Shown piece after piece: positions 7,659 through 15,934 of a stretch of 35,128 nt of DNA; within the stretch, counting starts at the first letter, position 1, and every line of letters begins with the position of its first letter. A program made the position numbers and the translations under genes. Under the pieces are notes generated by a model. It was given only the letters and a program-made list of their open reading frames with translations. It was not told the DNA's origin and searched no databases. This DNA comes from a bacterium. GTDB taxonomy: Bacteria; Bdellovibrionota_B; Oligoflexia; Silvanigrellales; Silvanigrellaceae. Where the stretch lies: contig RGDM01000030.1 in NCBI GenBank assembly GCA_009918675.1, positions 1 through 35,128 of the forward strand. The letters are read 5' to 3'.

Positions 7659-8590
7659 AGTTTTCTCTGTCGTTTCTCTCTCAGTTTCAGAAGTTTGTTG
7701 CCGGCGCGGTGTTTGCGCTCATCATCGTTTATTTTCTCGCAAGCCGAAAGCAGCAAGACAAGTGGGAGAGGATGAAAAAAGGCTTGGAAGAGTCATACGG
7801 AGAAGCACCCGTCGCCGCCACCGACAGCCCCGTTTATACGTTGGATCTTGAAGGGGAAGCACGTTATAAAAAGCCTTCTTGGCTCAACTGGTGGCCGCTG
7901 AAGCCTGGCATTGAGCTCCATCCAGGTGATCTTGTTTATGTGGAAGATGAATCCAAGGTTGTGCTGTTTTTTCTCGAACAAGATTCCATTGTTACTTTGC
8001 CTGAGGGTTCGTTGTTTCATGTTGGCCTCACGGTTCCGCAAATGTCAAAGCTGCGCACTTCGGGTGGTGTCTCTTCTGAAATTTCAGACAATGCAGAAAA
8101 GAAGGTGAAATCGCCGCTCACCGAAGCGCGCTTCTCGACACGGGTGATTCAGAACCCCGGTATTAAAAAAGCAGGCGCCAGCGATACCGATCCATCAAAT
8201 CATCCACCCGAGATTGTCACCGAGGAAGATCTCAAAATCGTGCGCAACACGCGTACATTGCAGGTGCGCTACCCCGGACAAAATGTAGAAATTATTGCCC
8301 GACAATTTCCACTCTCAATTCCTGTCACCTTCGACGTCAACCCCAAAACGGGAAAGCTTTGGGGTTACCTTTGGAAGGGGAAAGAACTCGAGCCAAGTTG
8401 GTCTTCGGTTGCATCCTCCGGATTTCCTCGTGTGCCAATTGAAAAACCTGGCACCTATGTTTTTCAGGCAACTTCCGAAGACGAACTGTATGCATCACCC
8501 GCAATTACCATTCATGCGGTGAAACGCGATGATGAAGACTATTTACCTGAACTAGACAACTGGTTCGAGGGAGTGAGGATTTTTCGATGA
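7655..8590 (+). CDS. Membrane-anchored FecR-like periplasmic protein
   Basis: The protein has 311 residues and starts at GTG 7655, overlapping the motB-like stop as GTGA, with AGGAG eight bases upstream. One N-terminal membrane helix (about 13-29, KFVAGAVFALIIVYFLA) is followed by a basic stretch, and the rest should lie in the periplasm. Residues about 60-123 follow the FecR beta pattern: LDLEGEARYKK, WWPLKPGIELHPGDLVYVEDES, then a strand repeat VVLFFLEQDSIVTLPEGSLF. The C-terminal half contains another beta-rich module (VEIIARQFPLSIPVTFDV; TYVFQATSEDE). FecR domains usually sense or scaffold in the periplasm. Sitting between stator and phosphatase genes, it may sense stator or wall state; that is inference. 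A purely structural role is equally possible. Confidence 0.6.
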   Translation: MKFSLSFLSQFQKFVAGAVFALIIVYFLASRKQQDKWERMKKGLEESYGEAPVAATDSPVYTLDLEGEARYKKPSWLNWWPLKPGIELHPGDLVYVEDESKVVLFFLEQDSIVTLPEGSLFHVGLTVPQMSKLRTSGGVSSEISDNAEKKVKSPLTEARFSTRVIQNPGIKKAGASDTDPSNHPPEIVTEEDLKIVRNTRTLQVRYPGQNVEIIARQFPLSIPVTFDVNPKTGKLWGYLWKGKELEPSWSSVASSGFPRVPIEKPGTYVFQATSEDELYASPAITIHAVKRDDEDYLPELDNWFEGVRIFR

Positions 8591-10857
8591 ATCCAAATCT
8601 CCCAGGAAAAAATGAAAAATTCACCAACAAAGCATTTTTTAAGATCTTTGATTTTCTTGCCCTGTGGGACAAAAGCAGCCTCAAAAGCCGATTGAGCTTC
8701 ACACAGACAATGGTGTTGGTTGTCAGTATTGCGGCATTGCTGATCACCGGAATTTCGCTCTACCGTTCCGATAAACTCTCATATGTTTATGAGAACCATT
8801 ATTTGAAGACCAGTGCGGTGGCCACGCGGTTAAAGCTGTACTTTTCCAATCTCCCACGTCAGGAAATACTCACTGTTAAAGGCACTGAAGAAAGCAAAAT
8901 GGCCGAGGCCTTTGGCATCCCGCAACTTCCTGCCGAAGATCAAGTTTTTGTGGGCAGAAAGAAGAATAAAATTTACGTTTTTGGCCGCGTGGGCGGAGAA
9001 AAAGTTTGGCGCACAGAACTTGATCCAAGTGTTCAGCTCTTTGAGGGCATCGACGGCAAAAGCTATATTTCAAATTCATTTGGTGTGTTTTTGGCGTCGT
9101 ACGATGTCCGCGATGTGAACGCAGAAAATTTTACCTCACGGCCTGGAACTAAGAAATTCATCAAAAGTGGTTTGCGTGAGGGTTTCACCCGTTACACCGA
9201 TGGTAAAGCTGAGTGGATTATTTCGTTCCGAGAAATTCCTGGAACGAATGTAATCGTTTTTGTTGAAACTTCACTGGCCTCGTTGAATGCACCCATCCGA
9301 AAATTTGCCGGTTTGGCCGGAATCCTTGCTCTCTGCTTGGTGGGTTTGGTGATACTGCTCACCGACTTTATCCTTCTTGGTCTGTTGAAGCCGCTGCGCG
9401 AAATCGTAAATGCGATGTTCAAGATTTCTGCAGGTCATTATGACATCACCTTCAACGTCAAATTCGATGAAGAACTCAACTTTGTTGCACGCGGACTGCA
9501 GCAAATGGCAAAGCGTTTGCAGATTCGTGAGGCTGAGTTAAAGCAAATCAGCGCGAACCTTGAATTTGTGATGAAAGTCACAAAAGACATCTCGCTTGCC
9601 GCCGACCGCGATTCCTGTATGCAAAGGTTTATTAAGCAATTGCGCGATTATGTTGCCTTCAAGCCGATCATGGATGCGTCTGCGGTCATTTTCGAAGTGG
9701 GTACCGATGCGCCCAAAGGTGTGATCGACTATGTGAGCATGGGCAGTGTTGTTCCTGAGGTGAATCTTCTTTCGCTGGACGCCGCAGGTGTAGACATGGA
9801 AGAGATTGCTGATTCCGAACCCGTTGGAATGCTCGGCAATACCGTTATTCTCCGCGCATTTGCTGGCGAAAAACTTAAGATGATTCTCATGCTCGATGGT
9901 TTTCCAGAGGAAACGCTGACCACCACCGAACGGCACCTCATGACCCTCCTTGCCGCATCCCTGGGGCATGCTCTGGTGATGTTCGACTTCCAAGAAGAGC
10001 GACTGGCAACGGTTCACTTTGAAAATGAATTGGTCACCGCCCAAGCGGTGCAAACAGCACTTCTGCCGTCGAGCAAACCATTGATGAACGCAGAGCTCGA
10101 TTTCCACTATGAAGCGGCCACTCGCTGCGGTGGCGACTGGCTGTTTTTTGATAAAACTCCAGAGAGTGTATGGCTGCACGGACTCGTGGGCGACGTCACC
10201 GGGCACGGTGTTCCCGCGGCAATTATGACCGGAGTGGCCTATGGAAGTTTCATGGGCGCGCAAACTGTTATGGAAACAATGCATGCCACAGAGACGATGG
10301 GAGAAACAGATCGGCTCGAGTTTATGGCGGCTATTCTTAACCGCGCCATCTTGAGTGTTGGTAAATCGGCGCGTTTGATGACCATGTGCCTTGTCACTCT
10401 CAACACTGAAACAGGCGAACTCTATTATGCGAGTGCGGGGCACACACCACTGTTGTGGTTTAAAAACAAAACAAAGAAAATTTCCCCGCAAACCTCAACC
10501 GGTAATCCACTTGGCGTTTCGCTGGATCGCTCGATTACGGTGAAGAAGCTTCAATTGGAAGCCGGCGACCTTTTCGCGCTGTACACCGATGGTCTGCTCG
10601 AAAACCATGGTCCGAAAAACGAGATGCTCGCCAAACGGCGTTTCTACGAAATTCTATCCAGTGGCCGGCCGGTGACAGAAATTCGTGAGCAGATCATGAG
10701 TGAGGCTAAATCGATTTGGAAGGATGAAGAGTACGCAGATGACGTCACCATGCTGATTGTCCGTTGGCCCGCGAGTGAAGAGGCCAAGGTTGTTGACCTC
10801 GACCCCGAAGCTCTGCTCCCTGCGGTCAGCCAGGCAGATTCTGCACCCGCTGCCTGA
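8587..10857 (+). CDS. Membrane sensor phosphatase: Cache-like domain, HAMP, GAF-like, SpoIIE/PP2C
   Basis: This 756-residue protein has TM1 at 40-59, a periplasmic sensor of Cache type (60-240, with DGKSYISNSFGVF and GTNVIVFVETSLASLNAPI), TM2 at 243-266, HAMP at 267-318, a GAF-like region (330-465), and a SpoIIE/RsbU-class PP2C phosphatase domain (480-727). The metal-binding motifs are complete: CGGDW (Asp517), GDVTGHGVPAA (Asp536), YASAGHTPLLWF, YTDGLLENHG (Asp668) and DDVTMLIV (Asp718/719), so it should be active. Such enzymes dephosphorylate anti-sigma-factor antagonist (STAS) proteins in response to signals. No STAS gene is nearby. Its ATG overlaps the upstream stop (ATGA), with GAGG before it, making it the last gene of the motor-like operon. 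It most likely links motor or envelope state to a partner-switching pathway; the target is unknown. Confidence 0.88.
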   Translation: MNPNLPGKNEKFTNKAFFKIFDFLALWDKSSLKSRLSFTQTMVLVVSIAALLITGISLYRSDKLSYVYENHYLKTSAVATRLKLYFSNLPRQEILTVKGTEESKMAEAFGIPQLPAEDQVFVGRKKNKIYVFGRVGGEKVWRTELDPSVQLFEGIDGKSYISNSFGVFLASYDVRDVNAENFTSRPGTKKFIKSGLREGFTRYTDGKAEWIISFREIPGTNVIVFVETSLASLNAPIRKFAGLAGILALCLVGLVILLTDFILLGLLKPLREIVNAMFKISAGHYDITFNVKFDEELNFVARGLQQMAKRLQIREAELKQISANLEFVMKVTKDISLAADRDSCMQRFIKQLRDYVAFKPIMDASAVIFEVGTDAPKGVIDYVSMGSVVPEVNLLSLDAAGVDMEEIADSEPVGMLGNTVILRAFAGEKLKMILMLDGFPEETLTTTERHLMTLLAASLGHALVMFDFQEERLATVHFENELVTAQAVQTALLPSSKPLMNAELDFHYEAATRCGGDWLFFDKTPESVWLHGLVGDVTGHGVPAAIMTGVAYGSFMGAQTVMETMHATETMGETDRLEFMAAILNRAILSVGKSARLMTMCLVTLNTETGELYYASAGHTPLLWFKNKTKKISPQTSTGNPLGVSLDRSITVKKLQLEAGDLFALYTDGLLENHGPKNEMLAKRRFYEILSSGRPVTEIREQIMSEAKSIWKDEEYADDVTMLIVRWPASEEAKVVDLDPEALLPAVSQADSAPAA

Positions 10858-10899
10858 CAAGGAAAATCTTCCACATTTCATGTGCATCATGGCGTGTTA

Positions 10900-10918
10900 G
10901 CCTCCCAGCTGTGGAGGC
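10900..10918 (+). promoter_or_regulatory. Hairpin that would mask a ribosome binding site
   Basis: GCCTCC (10900-10905) can pair with GGAGGC (10913-10918) across a seven-base loop. The right arm is the Shine-Dalgarno sequence of the lipoprotein gene starting at 10923. Folding would hide it, so translation could be conditional. The six-pair stem is short and could also be chance. Confidence 0.3.
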
Positions 10919-10922
10919 ACAA

Positions 10923-12083
10923 ATGAGCAGTGGCTTCGTTGTAAAATTAAAATCGTTCGTTTTATCTCCTTGTTTAAAAAGTCAGCGCGTGTTTTTTTAC
11001 GCTGGGTTGCTCGTTCTCGTTTTTTTAAACAGCGGATGCAAATACCGAATCTTCAACAGCGGTGTGGACTCCGATATTTCTTCGGTCGAAAATGTTCGGT
11101 TCGATCGTGATGAGCTCTTAAAGAAAAATCGTTTCGATTTAATATCGCCAACCGGCGAAGGAATATTTGCAGCTTCTTTGAGCTGGATGAAGGATCAAGA
11201 GGAAGAGGCGAATCGTTACGCTATTCCCGCGCAATGTGCGAACAATGTTTCGCGTGTTTTTGAGATGGCAGGCATCACTGCATACAGTTCGCCCCTTCTC
11301 ATGGACATGATCAACGCAGCGCGTCGGCGCGGAGGCAAGGTTGTTTCACTCCCCAAAGAAACACGCTCTATAGCAAAGGTCATTGAACAAGAATTCAATG
11401 GTGCACTTCCAGTGGGTACGCTTGTCAGTGGTTGCTTGAATCGCGATTGTTCGGGGCAGGCGGGTGATGGTCACATCAGTATCGTTGGTGATGTTGATGC
11501 TGATGATGCGCTGCAGCTTTACCACAACAATTGGTTTCGCCCTGAGAATCGCCCTTGGCGGCCGCACATGATTCCCCTCGATTGGTATCAGGCGGGATAT
11601 CTTCGCAAATGGATGCCAACGCCGTGGCTCAACCGCTCGCGAAGTAGCCGCGGCGAACTTGTTGACGTTGGCGTCATCTTGCCCGAGATCGATGATCTTG
11701 ATCCCACCAATTACTTTGTGACCCTGACGGTGATTCCTGAAGTCCTCAATGAAGTTGAGTCGGGCAAAGGGTTGGTCACTGATGGGGCAGGTTCGGTGAT
11801 GCCTTTTCGTCCGCATGCGCAACCGGGTCAGCCGAGTCAACCCATCCCCCGGCCGACTCCTCCACCTTTGTCAGAATGCAACAAGCTGAAAACCATTTCG
11901 CCAACCCCAACCAATTTGCGCGAAGAACCAAACGGTAAAATTATCTGCAAATTTGCTTTGGGAACTCCCTTGGAACGGATCTCCACCGAGGGAAGTTGGA
12001 GCAAAGTGAAGGGAGTTTGTCCGGATGGAGTCAACGGGCAGGGCTTTGTGCTTTCTGCTCTGGTTGTCCCGACGTGTGAATGA
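10923..12083 (+). CDS. Lipoprotein with NlpC/CHAP-like cysteine-peptidase region and C-terminal SH3 domain
   Basis: The ATG at 10923 is preferred over an upstream GTG at 10911, which overlaps the GGAGG that serves 10923. The 386-residue product has a long hydrophobic signal (FFYAGLLVLVFLNSGC) with Cys39 as probable lipid site; position -3 is Asn, which is unusual. Residues about 95-215 contain AQCANNVSRVFEMAG (Cys105), GDGHISIVGD (His184) and LYHNNW (His201), an order of Cys, His and polar residue seen in NlpC/P60 and CHAP amidases. A Pro/Gln-rich linker precedes a bacterial SH3 module (about 320-385: TNLREEPNGK, GTPLERIST, WSKVKG, GFVLSALV), which usually binds peptidoglycan peptides. A wall-hydrolase or wall-binding role is likely, but catalysis is not certain because the fold is judged from three short motifs. 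Confidence 0.55.
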   Translation: MSSGFVVKLKSFVLSPCLKSQRVFFYAGLLVLVFLNSGCKYRIFNSGVDSDISSVENVRFDRDELLKKNRFDLISPTGEGIFAASLSWMKDQEEEANRYAIPAQCANNVSRVFEMAGITAYSSPLLMDMINAARRRGGKVVSLPKETRSIAKVIEQEFNGALPVGTLVSGCLNRDCSGQAGDGHISIVGDVDADDALQLYHNNWFRPENRPWRPHMIPLDWYQAGYLRKWMPTPWLNRSRSSRGELVDVGVILPEIDDLDPTNYFVTLTVIPEVLNEVESGKGLVTDGAGSVMPFRPHAQPGQPSQPIPRPTPPPLSECNKLKTISPTPTNLREEPNGKIICKFALGTPLERISTEGSWSKVKGVCPDGVNGQGFVLSALVVPTCE

Positions 12084-12206
12084 ATTTGCCGCATGTCAGA
12101 CACCTGACAATGCAAGCTCAATCTCAAGAATTTTGTTCCGAAATACTTGGCATAACTGAATTCAGGCGCGTGCGAACGCGTTAATAGCGATTGTGAGGAG
12201 AACGGC

Positions 12207-14654
12207 ATGTTTCAAGGTCAAGGTCCACGTTTGGTTCCCCATCTGCGCGTTATGCAGGACACCAAAGAATTTCCGTTCAAATGCGTGTTGAGCATGGGTC
12301 CTTTGGTTCGCTATTGGGCGGGTCTGGTGGCATCGCAAGAGCCAACCGTCTCAAAAATCGCTTCCGATGTGATGCGTCGTCTTGAGCGCGCGCCTGAACT
12401 TGCACAGCCCATCACCGATTCAAAAGTGATTCAAACACACGAGTCACTGATTAAAGTGATGATGAGCATCCTTTGGTCATCTGGATTCAAAAATCCAGAC
12501 AGCAGCGGTGCAGTTCTGCCGTTTCATGTTCAGCCAATAATGGTTTCAGATACATTTTTCGATGCTTTCTTCGATAAAAATGGCCGCTTCGCCGCAACCT
12601 GCCAAATTGGTGAAGACGCATGGTTAACCCAGCGGATCAAATTGGCTTACTCAACCATTCTCCGTCGGCTCTACGGAATTGAACTCGAGATGGGCACACG
12701 TCCTGTGGTTTTCTCGACCCAAGATAAGAACACAAATTTGTTCCGTTCGCATAGCGTGACCATGGAGCCAAGCTTTTGCGATGTTGTTAATGTGGGTGGC
12801 CCGAAGGTTCTTGATGAGAAGATCAAACGCGAACTTCTTGCTGATGTGAACGATCTTGAGAAATGGCGTGAACTCTTGCCAACCAATTGGTTCGAGTTTC
12901 ATGGCTTTGCATTCTACCGCACCAACGACATTACAGATCAAAACGCTCTCGCTGACATCCAGCGCACGCTCACCGAGCGCGACTCGGTTGAGCCAGCCGT
13001 ATTGCTGAGCAAAGTTGAAGGTGCCATCCGTCAGGTTTTACGTCGTCCACATGTGGGCGTTGGCATGAGCACCACTGTGGGTGGCTTGCTTTCTCGCACT
13101 CGGGTTGTGGGAGGTCCAGACCGCAAGGCGGATGCCTGCACAACCGAACGTTACACACGAGATGATCTCCACCGCTCGTTGTTCTCTCTCCAGAATGATG
13201 CGCTTGAAGGCGCTCGCAATATGCAACGAGGTTTTGTTTGCCTCGATTTGGCTGCCAGTGCAGATCGCTCCAAGATTGAAGCAGACCTTCTCAACCAAGG
13301 CGTCCGCTCGCTTGCTGTTTTCCCGTTGTTCTTTGACGACCAGCATATTGGTTTCTTCGACATCACTTCGCCGAAGAAAGAAGATATCAATGAGTCGGTT
13401 GTTGAAAAACTTCTCGACATCATTCCGCTGATTTGCCTTGCCGGAAAGCGCCGCATTGACGACATTAAGCAAGCGGTTCAGTCGATTATTTCTGAACAAT
13501 GCACTGCAATTCACCCCACTGTCGAATGGCGCTTCCATGAAGAAGCACAGATGGCTTCCGAGCGAGCTGAAGGTAACAAAGGTCTCGAGATGAAGAATAT
13601 TTTCTTCCAAGACGTTTACCCTCTTTACGCGCTCAGCACGATCCGCAACTCAGCTGCGTTGCGCTCAAAAGCAGTGCAAGATGACCTTCGGACGCAAATC
13701 GGTTTAGCCCTTGAAGTGCTGCAGATGGCGTACGAGAACCGCCCCATGCCGTTCTTGCGCGAGTTATGCTTCCGACTTGAAAAGCTTGATGCGCGAATCA
13801 GCGAACAACTCACTGCGGGCGACGAACTCGCAGCAAGCAAATTCCTGGCCTCTGAAGTTGAGCCCGTGTTTAACCACGTGCGCAGTTGGAACTTGAACCT
13901 GATTCAGAAAATCAATGCTTACTGGAAACAACTCGACGACAAATCACGCACGGTTTATCTCCGTCGCCGTGAGTTTGATGCGAGTGTTCTCGAGGTGACT
14001 TCAACTCTGTCAAACTACCTCAAGGCACAGCAAACAAATGCTCAGAAGATTTTCCCGCACTACTTTGAAAAGCACTGCAATGAGTCGGTTGAGCACACAA
14101 TCTTCATTGGTCAGTCGCTTGTGAAAGGGCGCGAGTTCAACGAAATCTATTTGAAGAACTTGCGCCTATGGCAACTTATGGTGATGTGCGGTTGTGCCGC
14201 TGAATCTGCGCGCATGAAGCCTAACCTCAAAGTTCCGTTCGACCTAACAAATGCTATTGTCGTGCAGGATACAACCATCAGCGTGACCTTCGATTTCGAT
14301 GACAAGCAATTTCATGTTGAAGGTGGAGCGGATGGGCGCGGTGAAATGCTCAAGCGCCGGGTCGACCGCGCGGTTGTGAAGGGAACTCAAGAACGCTTGA
14401 GTCAACCAGGCAAGCTTGCGGTGGTCTTTTCGCAAGAGCGTGAACGAGTTGAGTATATGGAATATTTTACGTTCCTTGCTGCACAAGAGTGCCTTCTTGA
14501 AGATGTTGAGGAGTATCTCATCGACGAAGTTCAAGGCGCACAAGGTCTTCGGGCACTTCGTGTCAGTATCAACTTGAAGGCTCTTTTGGAGCGTGGTACC
14601 GACCTGTACGAGATTATTCATCACACAGGAAAGCAATCCCTTCGGGCGGCATGA
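12207..14654 (+). CDS. Large cytoplasmic GAF-domain protein of unknown function
   Basis: This 815-residue protein has no signal peptide or membrane segment. TGAGGAGAA lies a few bases upstream of the ATG. Residues about 265-420 read as a GAF domain (LLSKVEGAIRQVL, MQRGFVCLDLA, GVRSLAVFPLFFDDQHIGFFDIT). They are followed by a helix ending in CTAIHPTVEWRFHEEA (about 433-450), a phrase I associate with multi-domain GAF proteins of several Gram-negative groups. The C-terminal half is alpha-helical, with no kinase, cyclase or GGDEF motif visible. The N-terminal 260 residues are unassigned. Its stop overlaps the next gene's start (ATGA), so it is made together with an exported glycosidase-like lipoprotein. 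A signalling or scaffold role binding a small molecule is inferred. Confidence 0.65.
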   Translation: MFQGQGPRLVPHLRVMQDTKEFPFKCVLSMGPLVRYWAGLVASQEPTVSKIASDVMRRLERAPELAQPITDSKVIQTHESLIKVMMSILWSSGFKNPDSSGAVLPFHVQPIMVSDTFFDAFFDKNGRFAATCQIGEDAWLTQRIKLAYSTILRRLYGIELEMGTRPVVFSTQDKNTNLFRSHSVTMEPSFCDVVNVGGPKVLDEKIKRELLADVNDLEKWRELLPTNWFEFHGFAFYRTNDITDQNALADIQRTLTERDSVEPAVLLSKVEGAIRQVLRRPHVGVGMSTTVGGLLSRTRVVGGPDRKADACTTERYTRDDLHRSLFSLQNDALEGARNMQRGFVCLDLAASADRSKIEADLLNQGVRSLAVFPLFFDDQHIGFFDITSPKKEDINESVVEKLLDIIPLICLAGKRRIDDIKQAVQSIISEQCTAIHPTVEWRFHEEAQMASERAEGNKGLEMKNIFFQDVYPLYALSTIRNSAALRSKAVQDDLRTQIGLALEVLQMAYENRPMPFLRELCFRLEKLDARISEQLTAGDELAASKFLASEVEPVFNHVRSWNLNLIQKINAYWKQLDDKSRTVYLRRREFDASVLEVTSTLSNYLKAQQTNAQKIFPHYFEKHCNESVEHTIFIGQSLVKGREFNEIYLKNLRLWQLMVMCGCAAESARMKPNLKVPFDLTNAIVVQDTTISVTFDFDDKQFHVEGGADGRGEMLKRRVDRAVVKGTQERLSQPGKLAVVFSQERERVEYMEYFTFLAAQECLLEDVEEYLIDEVQGAQGLRALRVSINLKALLERGTDLYEIIHHTGKQSLRAA

Positions 14655-15901
14655 GACGAGTAAATAAAAATCTGAAATTATTTGGTTTAATTGCAACGCT
14701 GCTGGCACTCGGGACTCTCCTCCCAGGTTGCCAGCAGTGGTTGCGTGTGGGCTTCAAAGCCGAAGCCCCGGTTGACTCAAATTCTCCAGCTCAGCAGAAA
14801 GCCCGTCGCCGGAAAATTTATAGCTCCACAGAGATGCGTGGCTTGTGGGTGAGCAATGTCGACTCCACTGTTATGGATTCGTTCGGAAATATGGAGTCGC
14901 TCGCGGCGCGAGTTTCAAATCTGAATCTGAACACTCTCTACCCAGTGGTGTGGAACAAAGGTGAAACTTTTTATCCTAGCACTGTGATGGAACGCTTCGG
15001 AGCGCAAAAGATCTCCTCTCGTTACGGCTTGCCGGCTGGCAATCGTGATCCTATGAACGACTGGCTTATTCTTGGCAATCAATATGATCTCGATATTGTC
15101 CCGTGGTTTGAATGGGGAGTGAAAGTTCCAGCAAATTCCCCGCTGGCGACCCAGCATCCGCAGTGGCTCTCGAAAGATGTCAACGGTAAAACAACATTCG
15201 ATCAAGACGGCACAACGACTGCATATTTGAATTTTATTCACCCTGAAGTGCAGGCTTTCTACGAACAACTGTTGGTTGAGTTTGTAGCACGCTACAATGT
15301 TCCAGCAGTGCAATTCGACGATCACATGTCGCTCAAAAATGTTTTTGGCTACGATGATTTCACTCTCGAACTTTATCGAAAACAAACCGGTCGTAGCGCT
15401 AAACCTGCACCCGAAGCGCCCGAGTGGTTGGCCTGGCGTGCTGGTCAGTTGAGCCAGTTTGTTGCTCGGGTCTCGCGCGCGATTAAGGCAGCACGACCAG
15501 GAGTCAAGTTTTCAGTTTCACCCAATCCTTACCCATGGTCCTATCAAAATTACGTGCAAGATTGGCCTGCATGGGTTGATGCTGGATGGGTGGATGAAGT
15601 GGTTCTGCAAGTTTACAGAACAGACATCAGCCGATTCCAAGGAGAGTTGAACAGCCCGGTTCTTGCGCGCGTGAAGGGCAAGACGAATATTCATATTGGC
15701 ATCCTCGCAGGGCTCAAACCCGAGCCGATGCCTGTTGAAATGCTTCGCGCCCAAACGGCCATGGTGCGAGAATTTGGTTTTCAGGGCGTTGTGTACTTCT
15801 TCCAGGAATCCTTGCTACAATTCACAGCCCCGGGCGAAACAATCGAAGGGCGTCTAAACGCCATCAAACAGCTCTTTCCTTCTCCGGCCCGAACACCGTA
15901 A
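14651..15901 (+). CDS. GHL10 (DUF187) glycosidase-like lipoprotein
   Basis: The 416-residue product has a textbook lipoprotein signal ending LLPGC (Cys27). The mature part matches the glycosyl-hydrolase-like 10 / YddW family: EMRGLWVSNVDST near the start, LNLNTLYPVVWNKGETFYPS, DIVPWFEWG, AYLNFIHPEVQAFYEQLLVEFV in two blocks, VPAVQFDDHM, FSVSPNPYPWSYQNY, and AGWVDEVVLQVYR. This is a TIM-barrel order with acidic residues in the QFDDH and DEVVLQ strands where catalytic residues are expected. Family members act on or bind cell-envelope polysaccharides, and some cleave peptidoglycan-derived glycans. ATGA overlap with the GAF gene indicates coupled translation. The substrate is unknown. Confidence 0.85.
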   Translation: MRRVNKNLKLFGLIATLLALGTLLPGCQQWLRVGFKAEAPVDSNSPAQQKARRRKIYSSTEMRGLWVSNVDSTVMDSFGNMESLAARVSNLNLNTLYPVVWNKGETFYPSTVMERFGAQKISSRYGLPAGNRDPMNDWLILGNQYDLDIVPWFEWGVKVPANSPLATQHPQWLSKDVNGKTTFDQDGTTTAYLNFIHPEVQAFYEQLLVEFVARYNVPAVQFDDHMSLKNVFGYDDFTLELYRKQTGRSAKPAPEAPEWLAWRAGQLSQFVARVSRAIKAARPGVKFSVSPNPYPWSYQNYVQDWPAWVDAGWVDEVVLQVYRTDISRFQGELNSPVLARVKGKTNIHIGILAGLKPEPMPVEMLRAQTAMVREFGFQGVVYFFQESLLQFTAPGETIEGRLNAIKQLFPSPARTP

Positions 15902-15934
15902 GCTTTTAAGGTGTCCCGCAGGCAGGGAGCCTTC

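Noticed and set aside
3583..10857. Ordinary flagellar gene cluster
   Set aside because: No fliM, fliN, fliE, flh, flg or fliC-type gene in 35 kb, and FliF and FliG are fused with most of FliF missing.
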